From contig JAFDED010000039.1 in NCBI GenBank assembly GCA_019310535.1, positions 1-36,183 of the forward strand: a DNA stretch of 36,183 nt. The letters are read 5' to 3'. This DNA comes from Deltaproteobacteria bacterium (GTDB taxonomy: Bacteria; Desulfobacterota; JAFDED01). A program made the position numbers and the translations under genes. The notes below the pieces were generated by a model, which saw nothing but the letters and a program-made list of their open reading frames with translations, was not told the DNA's origin and did no database searches. Below, one piece after another: positions 27,575-35,673 of the stretch (position 1 is its first letter; every line of letters begins with the position of its first letter).

Positions 27575-28672
27575 ATGTTGTTTGCCCCTGAAGAAAAAAG
27601 CTTTATCAAAAAAGTAGTGCTGGTGATCCTGTTGATCACCCTGGCATATATCATATACCAGCTCAAAACCGTAATATTGCTCTTTTTCCTGTCAGTCTTT
27701 ATAAGTTACGCCATCCAGCCTCTGGTGCAAGCACTGGAAAGGATCAGGGTCCGGAGGTCGCTTGCCACGATGTTTGTGTTTCTATTGATTTTTTCTCTCG
27801 CTTTTTTCATTATCTGGCAACTCTCCATCCTGGTGACATACCAGACCAAACTTCTCACTGCGCGGATCAAAGTGCAAGGGCTTCCTTTCTTCCTCGAACA
27901 AATTCTCATCCAGTACTGGGATATCGGCAATATTGTGACCACGCTTCAGGATTACAGCAAAGAGATAATCCAGTATTTGCCCAGGCTGTTCATGAACTTT
28001 TTCAATCTGGGCTTTTTCATCGCCTATACGTTAATCCTGTTTGTGATGGTTTTTTTCTTCCTCAGGGATCGCGAAGCCATTGAGACCTATATCCTTTCGT
28101 TTATCCGCCCCACGGAAAGGCGGGAGAAGATCCGGACGGGGCTGAGAAGCGTTGAGGATGGCATCGGACGATGGCTGCGAGCCCAGGTTATAATTGGCAT
28201 CATTATGGCGGCTTTTCTGTATATACCCATGAAGCTGATACAAATAAAGTTTGCGCTCACCTTTGCCATCATTATTTCCGTCATTTACATTATTCCCTAT
28301 TTGTGGATGGTAGGCGCAGGGGTCATCGCCATATTTATTCTGGCAACTTACGGGCTTATTTATATGCTGGGATTTCTCGCGTATGTTGTTGCCCTGAACT
28401 TTGTGGAAATGAAAATCCTGATTCCCACCATCATGCGCGAAAAGGTGGGTGTCAACGAGCTGGCGACCATCTGCGGGCTGATTTCATTCGGGATTTTCTT
28501 CGGGGTGCTGGGTATGCTTGTGGCGGTGCCCATGGTCAATGCCCTCAAGATCATTCTGGAGACTGTGCGACATCCCGCACCCCTTGCCGAGCCTACCCAG
28601 GAGGCCGCCTTGCAGCCTCAGACGGCTGATGAGGGTTGCGGGGAGACCTTGCATGCACGTCAGAAGGTTTGA
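27575..28672 (+). CDS. AI-2E family transporter (UPF0118/PerM type)
   Basis: This 365-aa inner-membrane protein has the typical family layout. An N-terminal pair of helices (IKKVVLVILLITLAYIIYQLKTVILLFFLSVFISYAIQPLV type) comes first, then a soluble stretch in the middle. A C-terminal bundle contains LRAQVIIGIIMAAFLYI, IIPYLWMVGAGVIAIF and GILGVLGMLVAVP-type sequence (here FGVLGMLVAVPMVNALK). Some relatives export AI-2; others are Na+/H+ antiporters, so the cargo is unknown. The ATG follows GAGGTAGAGAAAATA. It is a single gene convergent to the NlpC/P60 gene. Confidence 0.92.
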   Translation: MLFAPEEKSFIKKVVLVILLITLAYIIYQLKTVILLFFLSVFISYAIQPLVQALERIRVRRSLATMFVFLLIFSLAFFIIWQLSILVTYQTKLLTARIKVQGLPFFLEQILIQYWDIGNIVTTLQDYSKEIIQYLPRLFMNFFNLGFFIAYTLILFVMVFFFLRDREAIETYILSFIRPTERREKIRTGLRSVEDGIGRWLRAQVIIGIIMAAFLYIPMKLIQIKFALTFAIIISVIYIIPYLWMVGAGVIAIFILATYGLIYMLGFLAYVVALNFVEMKILIPTIMREKVGVNELATICGLISFGIFFGVLGMLVAVPMVNALKIILETVRHPAPLAEPTQEAALQPQTADEGCGETLHARQKV

Positions 28673-28808
28673 GCGTGGTCCCGCCTCACCAAGCGTCTCG
28701 GAGTACACTTTACGGGCAAGTTCAATTTCCCCACCGCACAGCCAGACGCACCGGGCACATACCGTTCCATACTTATCATACCATTTTTGAACTGCCCATT
28801 AAGTGCGA

Positions 28809-30050
28809 TCAGTAGGAAAAATCCAGCGTGAAAAAGAAGGAGTGGTCGGCATGTCTTTCCATATGTTGTACATTACTTTCCAGGCTCGTAGTGTCTTGCA
28901 GGACATGTTGTCCTATAAGGGAGAACTGCATGTAGTCGGTTAACTGATGACGGAATGTGAGGGACATGTCAAGAGCGTTCCAACCATTGCTGGGGTCCAA
29001 AATCGATGACATCAAATAGCCCTGGTCGCAGTATTGAAACGCCGTGGAGAAAGACCATCCACCGGCCAATGAGCCCAGGCTGATTTCTAAGCCGAGAGAC
29101 CTCCTTGGCAGATCGCTTTCATCAATTCCTTGCCCATAGTCGAGATATGTGAGGGAAGGCGTGATGTGCAACCACTGGATCGGGGTGATGTTGCTGGCCA
29201 ATCTGATCCCCTGGCGGTAGATTGAATCAAAATTTCCATCTGACGAATAGATCCCTGAATGAAGAGGGTGAGGGTAATGGGCGTCCATGGCTCCCGCGTG
29301 AAGGGCCTCTCGGAAGGCGGTTACCTGCAAGCTCCACAAATCGTCCAATAGCTCTCTCGTGTATTCCAGTTCAAAGGCCTGGAACTTATCCACGCGGAGA
29401 TCGGCCAGGTGGCGGGACTCCAACCGGTAATGGAACGGGCGGTATTCGGTGGAGGAATATCTCATTTGGAAAGCGGTCTTTCCCCCCGGGGAAAAACCGA
29501 CCTCGCCTATGGACTGGAAAGCCTCCATGGCAGTCCACAATTCGCGATCTATAAGTCTCCTGGTTCCCACGATTTTCGACTTCCAATACCATTTATTGAG
29601 GCGCGAGATGATGACCCCTTTGCTTCGAGCTGCATGCATGAAAAGTCCATTCGAAAGATAAATACCCACATGGTTTATTCTCTTTTTTCTCTTTTGGAAG
29701 GAGAAAAAAATGAGGTCGCCCGTCTTAAGGCTCTTCCTGGGAATTTTTTTAAATATGGGCAATGAGTATTGCACCGATGCTTTATGAGGCAGGTCAACCC
29801 CGAAGAGATTTGCGTACATCCGCCTGACGAACCCCGAGCAATCCATCCCCCTTCTGGTGCTGCCGCCCAGTCGATAACGGACACCGACATATTTTTTCAT
29901 TTCCTTCTGAATCTGTTCATCGGATGGGTATGAATATCCGAAATGGGGAGACGGTCGGGGCCAGAGATCGACCGGAATTTCCTTGGCCAAGGCATCACCG
30001 GGCAGAAAAAGAAAACCGCACATTAAAGGGATGAAGAAGAGACGCCACAT
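28809..30050 (-). CDS. NlpC/P60 endopeptidase with C-terminal beta-barrel-like domain
   Basis: The 413-aa protein has a signal peptide (residues 1-22, ending GDALAKE). Its NlpC/P60 domain (about 42-165) carries the catalytic Cys71 in GMDCSGF, His127 in INHVGIYL and His139 in LFMHAARSKG. NlpC/P60 enzymes cut peptide stems of peptidoglycan. From about residue 190 on the sequence alternates polar and hydrophobic residues with many Tyr/Phe and ends FFFTLDFSY, the hallmark of an outer-membrane barrel's last strand. I infer a barrel fused to a peptidoglycan hydrolase. The start at 30050 restores a normal signal peptide; the frame is open 186 bases upstream. Confidence 0.8.
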   Translation of the reverse strand: MWRLFFIPLMCGFLFLPGDALAKEIPVDLWPRPSPHFGYSYPSDEQIQKEMKKYVGVRYRLGGSTRRGMDCSGFVRRMYANLFGVDLPHKASVQYSLPIFKKIPRKSLKTGDLIFFSFQKRKKRINHVGIYLSNGLFMHAARSKGVIISRLNKWYWKSKIVGTRRLIDRELWTAMEAFQSIGEVGFSPGGKTAFQMRYSSTEYRPFHYRLESRHLADLRVDKFQAFELEYTRELLDDLWSLQVTAFREALHAGAMDAHYPHPLHSGIYSSDGNFDSIYRQGIRLASNITPIQWLHITPSLTYLDYGQGIDESDLPRRSLGLEISLGSLAGGWSFSTAFQYCDQGYLMSSILDPSNGWNALDMSLTFRHQLTDYMQFSLIGQHVLQDTTSLESNVQHMERHADHSFFFTLDFSY

Positions 30051-30180
30051 CTTTAGAATCTCACCCACATACTTTCCGAAGACTGCTTCAGACGTTGCCT
30101 CAAACTCCTGCGACAGCTCGGCCGCATAATGAGATGCAACCGGGCAAACGTTGCCAGCGAATCTTTTGAAATATGCCGTA

Positions 30181-30579
30181 TTATTGAATACGAAAATGCA
30201 CGGTACCGATGACTTTTTGAAGGGCGGTGTCCACAATATCCACTGCCCAGGGGCCTGTCTGGCCGGGAAGAATGTTTTTATTACTCCATGTGCGCCATCT
30301 GATGGAGTTGACTGGAAGAATCATTTCCCTCATCTTTTTCCCTCTATAATACCACACGTGTGCGACATGGGCTGGCCCTTTTGCACCTGCAATAACAGTG
30401 TAACAGTAAACTTTTGCGGTGGAGGGCGGAAATTCCCGGGCCTCGCCCACGGGCAACCTATCCCTCACGTCCAGACATATCACGCCTTTTTCAAGGCTCA
30501 ACTCGCCGGCGAAGGCCCCGGTGGGACACCATGACGGGAAAAAAAAAGCAACTAATATCAACGCAACCCTGAGTTTCAT
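30181..30579 (-). CDS. Exported DUF2914-domain protein
   Basis: This 132-aa protein has a cleavable signal peptide (MKLRVALILVAFFFPSWCP..., cleavage near GAFAGE) and then a DUF2914 domain. Its hallmarks are VYCYTVIAGAKGPAHVAHVWYY, the conserved WRTWSNKNI and TGPWAVDIVD. The function of the domain is not established; it is found in exported and membrane proteins. Its start overlaps the stop of the HicB-HicA-like gene by four bases, and the NlpC/P60 gene follows about 130 bases on. Confidence 0.82.
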   Translation of the reverse strand: MKLRVALILVAFFFPSWCPTGAFAGELSLEKGVICLDVRDRLPVGEAREFPPSTAKVYCYTVIAGAKGPAHVAHVWYYRGKKMREMILPVNSIRWRTWSNKNILPGQTGPWAVDIVDTALQKVIGTVHFRIQ

Positions 30580-31037
30580 TTCACCACCGTTTTTATCTGA
30601 TTTTCAGAACCGGTGTCAAGAAAAAATTGGGATTTCGGAATCCCCAGATCGTTGCAAATTTTTTGTGCCAAAGCATTTTCGATTTTTCGTAAATGGGGAA
30701 CAGTAGAAATTTTGCCTGAAGACGGATGAATGAAAACGCTGTATTTTTTCCCCTTGCGATGGAATATGCAGCCCTGCCTGACCAGGTGCCTGGTGAAATC
30801 AGCATCAATAGCCCTTCCGCCGCGGGGTCCGCCGACTATCCCGTGCGGACGGATTTTGATGCCCTTACGCTCAGCCAATGTCTTTGCAGCCCCCGATACA
30901 AGCTCGATGGCCTCTTTTAGATCTTGCCGTGTCTCCTCAAGGGTGCGGCCTTGAAGGTTTATGCCTGGAATGTCTTCCACATAAGCAATAAAGGCATTTT
31001 CCTTCTTCTCAAAGACGGCCACAAATTCATAGGACAT
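30576..31037 (-). CDS. HicB-HicA-like fusion protein with degenerate toxin half
   Basis: This 153-aa protein joins two toxin-antitoxin modules in one frame. Residues 3-57 resemble HicB antitoxin (AYVEDIPGINLQGRTLEETRQDLKEAIEL). Residues 80-135 resemble HicA RNase (FTRHLVRQGCIFHRKGKKYSVFIHPSSG...TVPHLRKIENALAQKICNDLGIP). HicA normally has a catalytic His in a GGxH-type site; here the matching position is Tyr99 (TAC at 30741-30743), so RNase activity is unlikely. The PRH motif is also changed to PHL. A TGGAGGTTCAAT site precedes the ATG. It is coupled to the DUF2914 gene and may act as a regulator. Confidence 0.75.
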   Translation of the reverse strand: MSYEFVAVFEKKENAFIAYVEDIPGINLQGRTLEETRQDLKEAIELVSGAAKTLAERKGIKIRPHGIVGGPRGGRAIDADFTRHLVRQGCIFHRKGKKYSVFIHPSSGKISTVPHLRKIENALAQKICNDLGIPKSQFFLDTGSENQIKTVVK

Positions 31038-31314
31038 ATTGAACCTCCAAAGAAATGTTTTCGATGTGAGTTTTATCAGTGCGGGTCGTTCAGGGTTTGA
31101 TTTACAAAGAATAACAAAAAAATTTTGAGAATTGCAAGCTCTTTCACGCTGCGAAATACGAATATATTGACCACTGCACCCAATCCCACTTGCTTTCCCT
31201 TATTTGTTCCATTACAATCATTATGGTATGAAACTCTTGTGGGTATCCTCATCCTGAAATATATCACCTTGACAGCTTCCCGGAAATATTATGGAACAGT
31301 ATGGAGGTCTGGCC

Positions 31315-31863
31315 ATGTTGCGATGGAAAGTCGCCAGGATTTTTGTATTGATGATGATTTGCAGCTTGCCGGTTACGCTGTTTGCTGGCGGGGCACAGCA
31401 AAAAGTCCTTTCACAGGAAGACGTGGATCGAGTCTTGAAAGTCTATCCCGATTACGTCCGCTGGATAAAGCAGTCGGCGCCGCGTTTCAAAGTGGAGGGA
31501 ACCCGGCGCAACCCCAACGTCTGGCTCTTGGTGGGAATATTTCAAAAGGGGGCTGCCGATTACATCCAGCGCCAGGGATGGAATTTCCAGGACTTCTCCG
31601 TTACAGCGGGCAGCCTGTTCCTGGCTTACCTCCACCTTGAATCCGGTCTCGGAGCGAAAGGTTCGGAGGGCTCGAAGAAAGAAGGCCGGCAGAAATCAGC
31701 CCTGCCCGGGGACAAACAGGATTCTTCGAACATTGACCGGGCTCTTAAAGAGGTGCCGGCCGGGCAAGGGCCTCGCAAACTGCCGAAAGTTCCCGAAACC
31801 AACCTCGATTTGGCCAGGAAGAATCTCGATCGTATCCGCGCCATGCTGGCAACCTTACGGTAA
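31315..31863 (+). CDS. Small exported protein of unknown function
   Basis: I do not recognise this 182-aa protein. A signal peptide (about residues 1-24, MLRWKVARIFVLMMICSLPV and cleavage near LFAGG) sends it out of the cytoplasm. The mature part has a helical region with a conserved-looking YPDYVRWIKQSAPRF and a hydrophobic SLFLAYLHLESG. A charged, Lys/Pro-rich linker and a final helix LDLARKNLDRIRAMLATL follow. The ATG at 31315 follows TGGAGGTCTGGCC. The next gene on the same strand is the HDAC-family deacetylase. Confidence 0.65.
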   Translation: MLRWKVARIFVLMMICSLPVTLFAGGAQQKVLSQEDVDRVLKVYPDYVRWIKQSAPRFKVEGTRRNPNVWLLVGIFQKGAADYIQRQGWNFQDFSVTAGSLFLAYLHLESGLGAKGSEGSKKEGRQKSALPGDKQDSSNIDRALKEVPAGQGPRKLPKVPETNLDLARKNLDRIRAMLATLR

Positions 31864-31944
31864 AGGGGGTTCTCTCTGCCTGCAATGGAAATGATTCAAT
31901 GGTGAAGTTTCACATCGTAACGGGCCTTGTTGAAGGGGTGATCC

Positions 31945-32994
31945 ATGGCTAAGACGGGAATAGTGAGAGATAATCGGTATATGGAACATTTCATGGGCGA
32001 TTACCATCCCGAAAGCCCTTCACGATTGCAGGCGATCTACACCATGCTGGACGAGCCCGAAATGAAGGATTCGCTGGTGGAGATACCGCCGCGATTCTGT
32101 ACCGAGGAGGAACTTCTCTATATTCACAGCCCTGCTTATATATCCAGGATTCAGTCCACGGCGGGCAGGGCGGTACGGCTCGATCCCGACACTTCCACTT
32201 CCCCGCAGACATGGGAGGCGGCACAACTGGCAGTCGGCGGATTTCTGGAAGCAGTTGATCGGGTGTCATCCCGCGAAGTTGACAACGCCTTCGCCTTTGT
32301 TCGTCCGCCCGGCCACCATGCCGAGGCCGATCGGTCAGGGGGATTTTGTATTTTCAATAATGTCGCTATCGGCGCCGTCCACGCCATGAAAAAACTGGGG
32401 CATTCCCGCGTCCTCATCGTGGACTGGGACCTCCACCACGGAAACGGCACTATGCACTCCTTTTACCATGATCCCCGGGTTCTCTATTTTTCCACCCATC
32501 AGTTTCCCCACTATCCCGGCTCCGGCAGAATGGAGGAGGTAGGCAGCGGCGAGGGCCGCGGTGCCACCGTTAACGTCCCTCTAAGCCCGGGCCCGGGAGA
32601 CGCTGAATATTCAGCCATCTTTCGTGAAATCCTGGCACCCATTGCGCGTCAGTTTCAACCGGGAATGATTATGGTATCGGCCGGTTTTGATACATACCAC
32701 CTTGACCCACTGGGAGGGATGCGGGTTACACCTGAAGGGTACGCCATGATGACGAAGATGTTGCTGGAGCTGGGTGAAGAGACATGTGGAGGACGGGTGG
32801 TCTTCATCCTGGAGGGAGGATATCACCTCGGCGGGCTGAGCGACTCCATCCGCTCCGTGCTCCATGTCATGCGCGGTGATCATCCATCGGTCTCGGGAAT
32901 TCATGCACTCTCGGAGATAACCGCACCTTCCGCCCAGCATATTGTTCAGACACTTCGGGATTTTTTCAAGACATACTGGCCAGTCCTGGGGTAG
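31945..32994 (+). CDS. Histone deacetylase-family protein (AcuC/HDAC-like amidohydrolase)
   Basis: This 349-aa zinc amidohydrolase of the arginase/deacetylase superfamily has all the main motifs. These are VRPPGHHAEADRSGGFCIFNNVAIGA with the tandem His and the catalytic Asp region, VDWDLHHGNGT with zinc ligands, SAGFDTYHLDPLGGM with the third ligand Asp, and LEGGYHLGGL near the end. Bacterial members deacetylate acetyl-lysine proteins, polyamines or acetoin-pathway targets; the substrate here is unknown. It has an AAGGGGTG site, follows the small exported protein, and is followed 60 bases later by the DUF72 gene. Confidence 0.93.
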   Translation: MAKTGIVRDNRYMEHFMGDYHPESPSRLQAIYTMLDEPEMKDSLVEIPPRFCTEEELLYIHSPAYISRIQSTAGRAVRLDPDTSTSPQTWEAAQLAVGGFLEAVDRVSSREVDNAFAFVRPPGHHAEADRSGGFCIFNNVAIGAVHAMKKLGHSRVLIVDWDLHHGNGTMHSFYHDPRVLYFSTHQFPHYPGSGRMEEVGSGEGRGATVNVPLSPGPGDAEYSAIFREILAPIARQFQPGMIMVSAGFDTYHLDPLGGMRVTPEGYAMMTKMLLELGEETCGGRVVFILEGGYHLGGLSDSIRSVLHVMRGDHPSVSGIHALSEITAPSAQHIVQTLRDFFKTYWPVLG

Positions 32995-33053
32995 GAAGCG
33001 CCGCTTTTCGATTGCCCGGGACATCGAGAAACAATCCTCTGGAGAAAGCGATT

Positions 33054-33785
33054 ATGGCAAGGCCATACATTGGCTGCAGCGGTTTTTCATACCGCCATTG
33101 GATGAGAGGGGTGTTTTATCCCGAAGGTCTTTCGCAGCGCAAATGGCTGGAACACTACTGTACCAGATTTAACACGGTGGAACTGAACAACACCTTTTAC
33201 CGCCTTCCGCCGCAGAGCAATTTCGAGGGATGGCGGAAGAGGACGCCGGAGGGTTTCCGCTTCTCCGTCAAGGGGAGTCGGTTTATCACCCACATCAAGC
33301 GCCTGCAGGATTGTGAGGATCCGGTGAGGGAGTTCATGAGCAGGGTCAGCACCTTGGTAGAGAAGCTGGGTGTGGTGCTGTGGCAGCTCCCGCCCGGGTT
33401 CAAGGCCGACCGGGAGATCTTGAGACAATTTGCACACCTCTTGAAAGCCACCGGCTTTCCACGACATGCGCTCGAGTTCCGCCACCCCAGTTGGCTGACG
33501 TCAGAGATGGAGGCCGTCCTTGTGGATTTCGGGTTGGGACGGGTAGCCGCCGATGGCAAAACCTGTATGGTGGAGGAAGGCGGCGGCGGTGATTTCGTTT
33601 ATTTCCGCCGCCATGGCCCGGGCGGCCGATATGATGTCCTGTACTCAGAAGACGCCCTTCAGGAAGATGCCCGCCGTGCGCAGAAATGGCTTGCCATGGG
33701 CCGTGATGTCTATGTTTACTTCAACAATGACGCCAGGGGATACGCACCCCACAACGCCACTCAGTTGCTCCAGATGATCAGTTGA
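33054..33785 (+). CDS. DUF72 (YecE) family protein
   Basis: This 243-aa protein matches DUF72, a TIM-barrel family of unknown activity. Hallmarks are YIGCSGFSYRHWM at the N-terminus, LEHYCTRFNTVELNNTFYRLP, FRFSVKGSRFITHIKRL, LWQLPPGFK, ALEFRHPSW and VYVYFNNDARGYAPHNA near the C-terminus. The ATG at 33054 with GGAGAAAGCGATT upstream fits the family start; an in-frame upstream start at 33012 is less likely. Its end touches an IS1380-like remnant on the other strand. Confidence 0.92.
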   Translation: MARPYIGCSGFSYRHWMRGVFYPEGLSQRKWLEHYCTRFNTVELNNTFYRLPPQSNFEGWRKRTPEGFRFSVKGSRFITHIKRLQDCEDPVREFMSRVSTLVEKLGVVLWQLPPGFKADREILRQFAHLLKATGFPRHALEFRHPSWLTSEMEAVLVDFGLGRVAADGKTCMVEEGGGGDFVYFRRHGPGGRYDVLYSEDALQEDARRAQKWLAMGRDVYVYFNNDARGYAPHNATQLLQMIS

Positions 33786-33829
33786 CGAGAAAGAGTTGCA
33801 GCTCCGTGAATTGAAATCTCCGCGTCGAA

Positions 33830-34097
33830 GTAAACACAGGCCGGTAGCCCTTGACCCCACAATACATCATCTTCGCCTTTCTCTTGTCCGACTCTATGAT
33901 GGCAGGGTCTATAATCAGCGTGTATTCCTCCCTGTCATCTCTCTTGAGCACCTCTTTCATTACCTCATCGCTGATCTTCTCCATCTCTTCTACCCCGCCC
34001 CAGCTTCCCAGCCCTCTTGAGCCGGTCCCCCGTGGCAGAAGAGGAGGGGACCTCCTCCAATTCGATGGCTTCTCTCAGCGATCTACAACGAGTAACT
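33830..34097 (-). pseudogene. IS1380-like transposase fragment
   Basis: Two adjacent minus-strand frames together give a piece of an IS1380-type DDE transposase: RSLREAIELEEVPSSSATGDRLKR in one, then, after a frameshift near 33995, EEMEKISDEVMKEVL and EEYTLIIDPAIIESDKRKAKMMY with GVKGYRP. The Asp in IIDPAIIES corresponds to the catalytic-core Asp. The N- and C-terminal parts are missing. It lies between the end of the DUF72 gene and the Cys-rich gene, on the same strand as the latter. Confidence 0.7.
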
Positions 34098-34745
34098 TCA
34101 ATCGTCCGGGCCCCTGTGCGAGGTGGCGTCCTCGTCCACCCAGTCTTCTTCCTCCCAGGTCATACCGCGTCGGCCGGGCACCTTGCGCGTAGCCCCAGCC
34201 TTGTAGAGGGGACAACTTTTCGGGCCGTAGCAGAATGTCTCGGACCGGTACCTCTTCTTGGACGGATTCCAGTGGTCGACAATGATCTCGACCGGCATCC
34301 TGCAGCCCCAGATGCATGACGTACATCTCGCGGAGTAAGTCCTGGTGTCTAAACGTCGGTGCCCGCGTTCCCGGTACGTCGAAAGATCAGGCGGCACCCC
34401 GAGGAAGGGCGGACCCTCGGGCGGAGCATCCTCCACGTTTTTTTCTATACTGATCCGACTCGTCTTGTAGTATCCGGCCGTCTCCAGTCGCGGGTCATCG
34501 ACCGGGACCGAAAGACCGCTGAGTTCCATTCCCACGCGAAATTGATGCCTTTCATGTGCAGCCTTCCCGACGGCGATCAGGAACTCACCGGTCTCGTCTC
34601 CGCAAGTTCCGTCCACGCGAAGCACATATCCCTGGTAGCTGTGATGCCGCTCATTGAAAGAGCGGGTGAGGCGAATCCGGGGCTGAACGGCCACGAGACG
34701 GCCCAACCAAGCCACTTTCTCCATATCGGCCTTCATCCTCGCCAT
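34098..34745 (-). CDS. Conserved Cys-rich putative zinc-binding protein
   Basis: This 215-aa protein has a strongly conserved-looking C-terminal block. Residues 141-178 carry five Cys in CTSCIWGC and FCYGPKSC, fitting a zinc or Fe-S site. A very acidic WEEEDWVDEDATSHRGPDD tail follows. The N-terminal 100 residues are beta-rich and perhaps OB-like. I do not know a named domain. It follows the DUF499-type ruin by 15 bases, so it was likely part of the same operon. The frame looks intact, though the neighbours are broken. Its stop abuts the IS1380-like fragment. Confidence 0.6.
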   Translation of the reverse strand: MARMKADMEKVAWLGRLVAVQPRIRLTRSFNERHHSYQGYVLRVDGTCGDETGEFLIAVGKAAHERHQFRVGMELSGLSVPVDDPRLETAGYYKTSRISIEKNVEDAPPEGPPFLGVPPDLSTYRERGHRRLDTRTYSARCTSCIWGCRMPVEIIVDHWNPSKKRYRSETFCYGPKSCPLYKAGATRKVPGRRGMTWEEEDWVDEDATSHRGPDD

Positions 34746-34760
34746 AAGTCTTTTCTCGAT

Positions 34761-35148
34761 TTATCCAGCCTCGTCCTTATACTCGACATGTATGCGTCCC
34801 GTCAAGCCAAGATCTTCAAGTATTTGTTGGAGATCGGTTTCGAGGCCCTTTGCGAGCTGCCCCTCGACAGTCACAGAGAATTCGATGCCGATCTTGAGAT
34901 CAGAGCCCTGCCTGCCGGCAGGGGTTCAGGCCCAGGAGTAGATTCAGGCTCAGCCCCCGGTTCCAGCACGGTCTTCAGCAACTTGGCCTTTGACTTCAAA
35001 AGAAGGAACACGCCCCGTTCAAAGGCTACCTCCTCGGGCCCGAGCAGCTCATTGAACCACACACGCTCATACGTGTCGTCAGGCTTCTGGCCTGAAGCCA
35101 GCCTGAAGTCGCCCCTGGAGATAAACTCAACGATGTCGTAATGTCAAG
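34761..35148 (-). pseudogene. C-terminal remnant of a DUF499-type AAA+ ATPase
   Basis: The minus strand reads DIVEFISRGDFRL...TYERVWFNELLGPEEVAFERGVFLL in one frame (about 35131-34920). It continues in another frame from about 34905 with DLKIGIEFSVTVEGQ and ends ILEDLGLTGRIHVEYKDEAG. This matches the C-terminus of the large DUF499 ATPases. An internal deletion plus frameshift lies around a short repeat (GCCTGCCGGCAGG) near 34910. The ATPase core is missing, cut off by the IS481-like end at 35149-35160. Such ATPases occur in defence islands with methylase-like and helicase partners, which are not in the window. Confidence 0.65.
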
Positions 35149-35673
35149 CATGGGTAACACCATCGAACTCTATCCCCAGGCATGGGCATCTCGTAGCGCC
35201 GCTTGTGCTTTTTTCGGGATGGCTTGGATCTGGCCTAGATGAGCCCTTCCCTGCGCAATACCTGGTAAATGCCCCGGGGGCTGGGGACATTGGAAAACCT
35301 CTCCGCACAAAATGAGCCCAGATGCGAGCGGGACCATAGCCAGTGTTCCGGCGAAAGCGCGTAATACGGCGCTTCCACTTGCCTCGTATGGTACGGGGAT
35401 GATCATGGGGCCTGCGGGAGCGATCGGCCAACCTCTGTGTGTTGTAACCAGACTCCACGTGAATCCTCCACCATTTGTAGTATGTCTTGCGGCTGATCCC
35501 CGTATGCCTGCAGGCCAGCTTGACGTTGCCCAACTCACAGGCCTCCCGAAACCAGTAAAGCTTTTGACGAACCCTCTGTTCTCCGGCAAGCTTCATAATC
35601 GGGTAACTCTCCAGGAGATTGTGGTATAGATGTTAGCATCTAAATGTCTCCATTCCAAGGAGTGTTACCCATG
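35149..35673 (-). mobile_element. Internally deleted IS481-like element with 12-bp terminal inverted repeats
   Basis: CATGGGTAACAC at 35149-35160 and its exact reverse complement at 35662-35673 flank a fragment of an IS481-type transposase. The minus-strand frame (35596 to about 35165) has the N-terminal helix-turn-helix LGNVKLACRHTGISRKTYYKWW and RRNTGYGPARIWAHF. In a shifted frame comes KKHKRRYEMPMPGDRV, where the integrase core should begin but the left inverted repeat follows at once. The whole catalytic core is gone, leaving about 525 bases of non-autonomous element. Confidence 0.65.

Noticed and set aside
30741..30743. Tyr99 of the HicB-HicA fusion as a frameshift artefact
   Set aside because: The frame is continuous on both sides with HicA-like residues, so a single codon change (CAC to TAC) is the simplest reading.
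34359..35141. A 260-codon plus-strand frame across the Cys-rich gene and DUF499 remnant
   Set aside because: It is antisense to sequences with clear protein similarity on the minus strand and shows no recognisable family.
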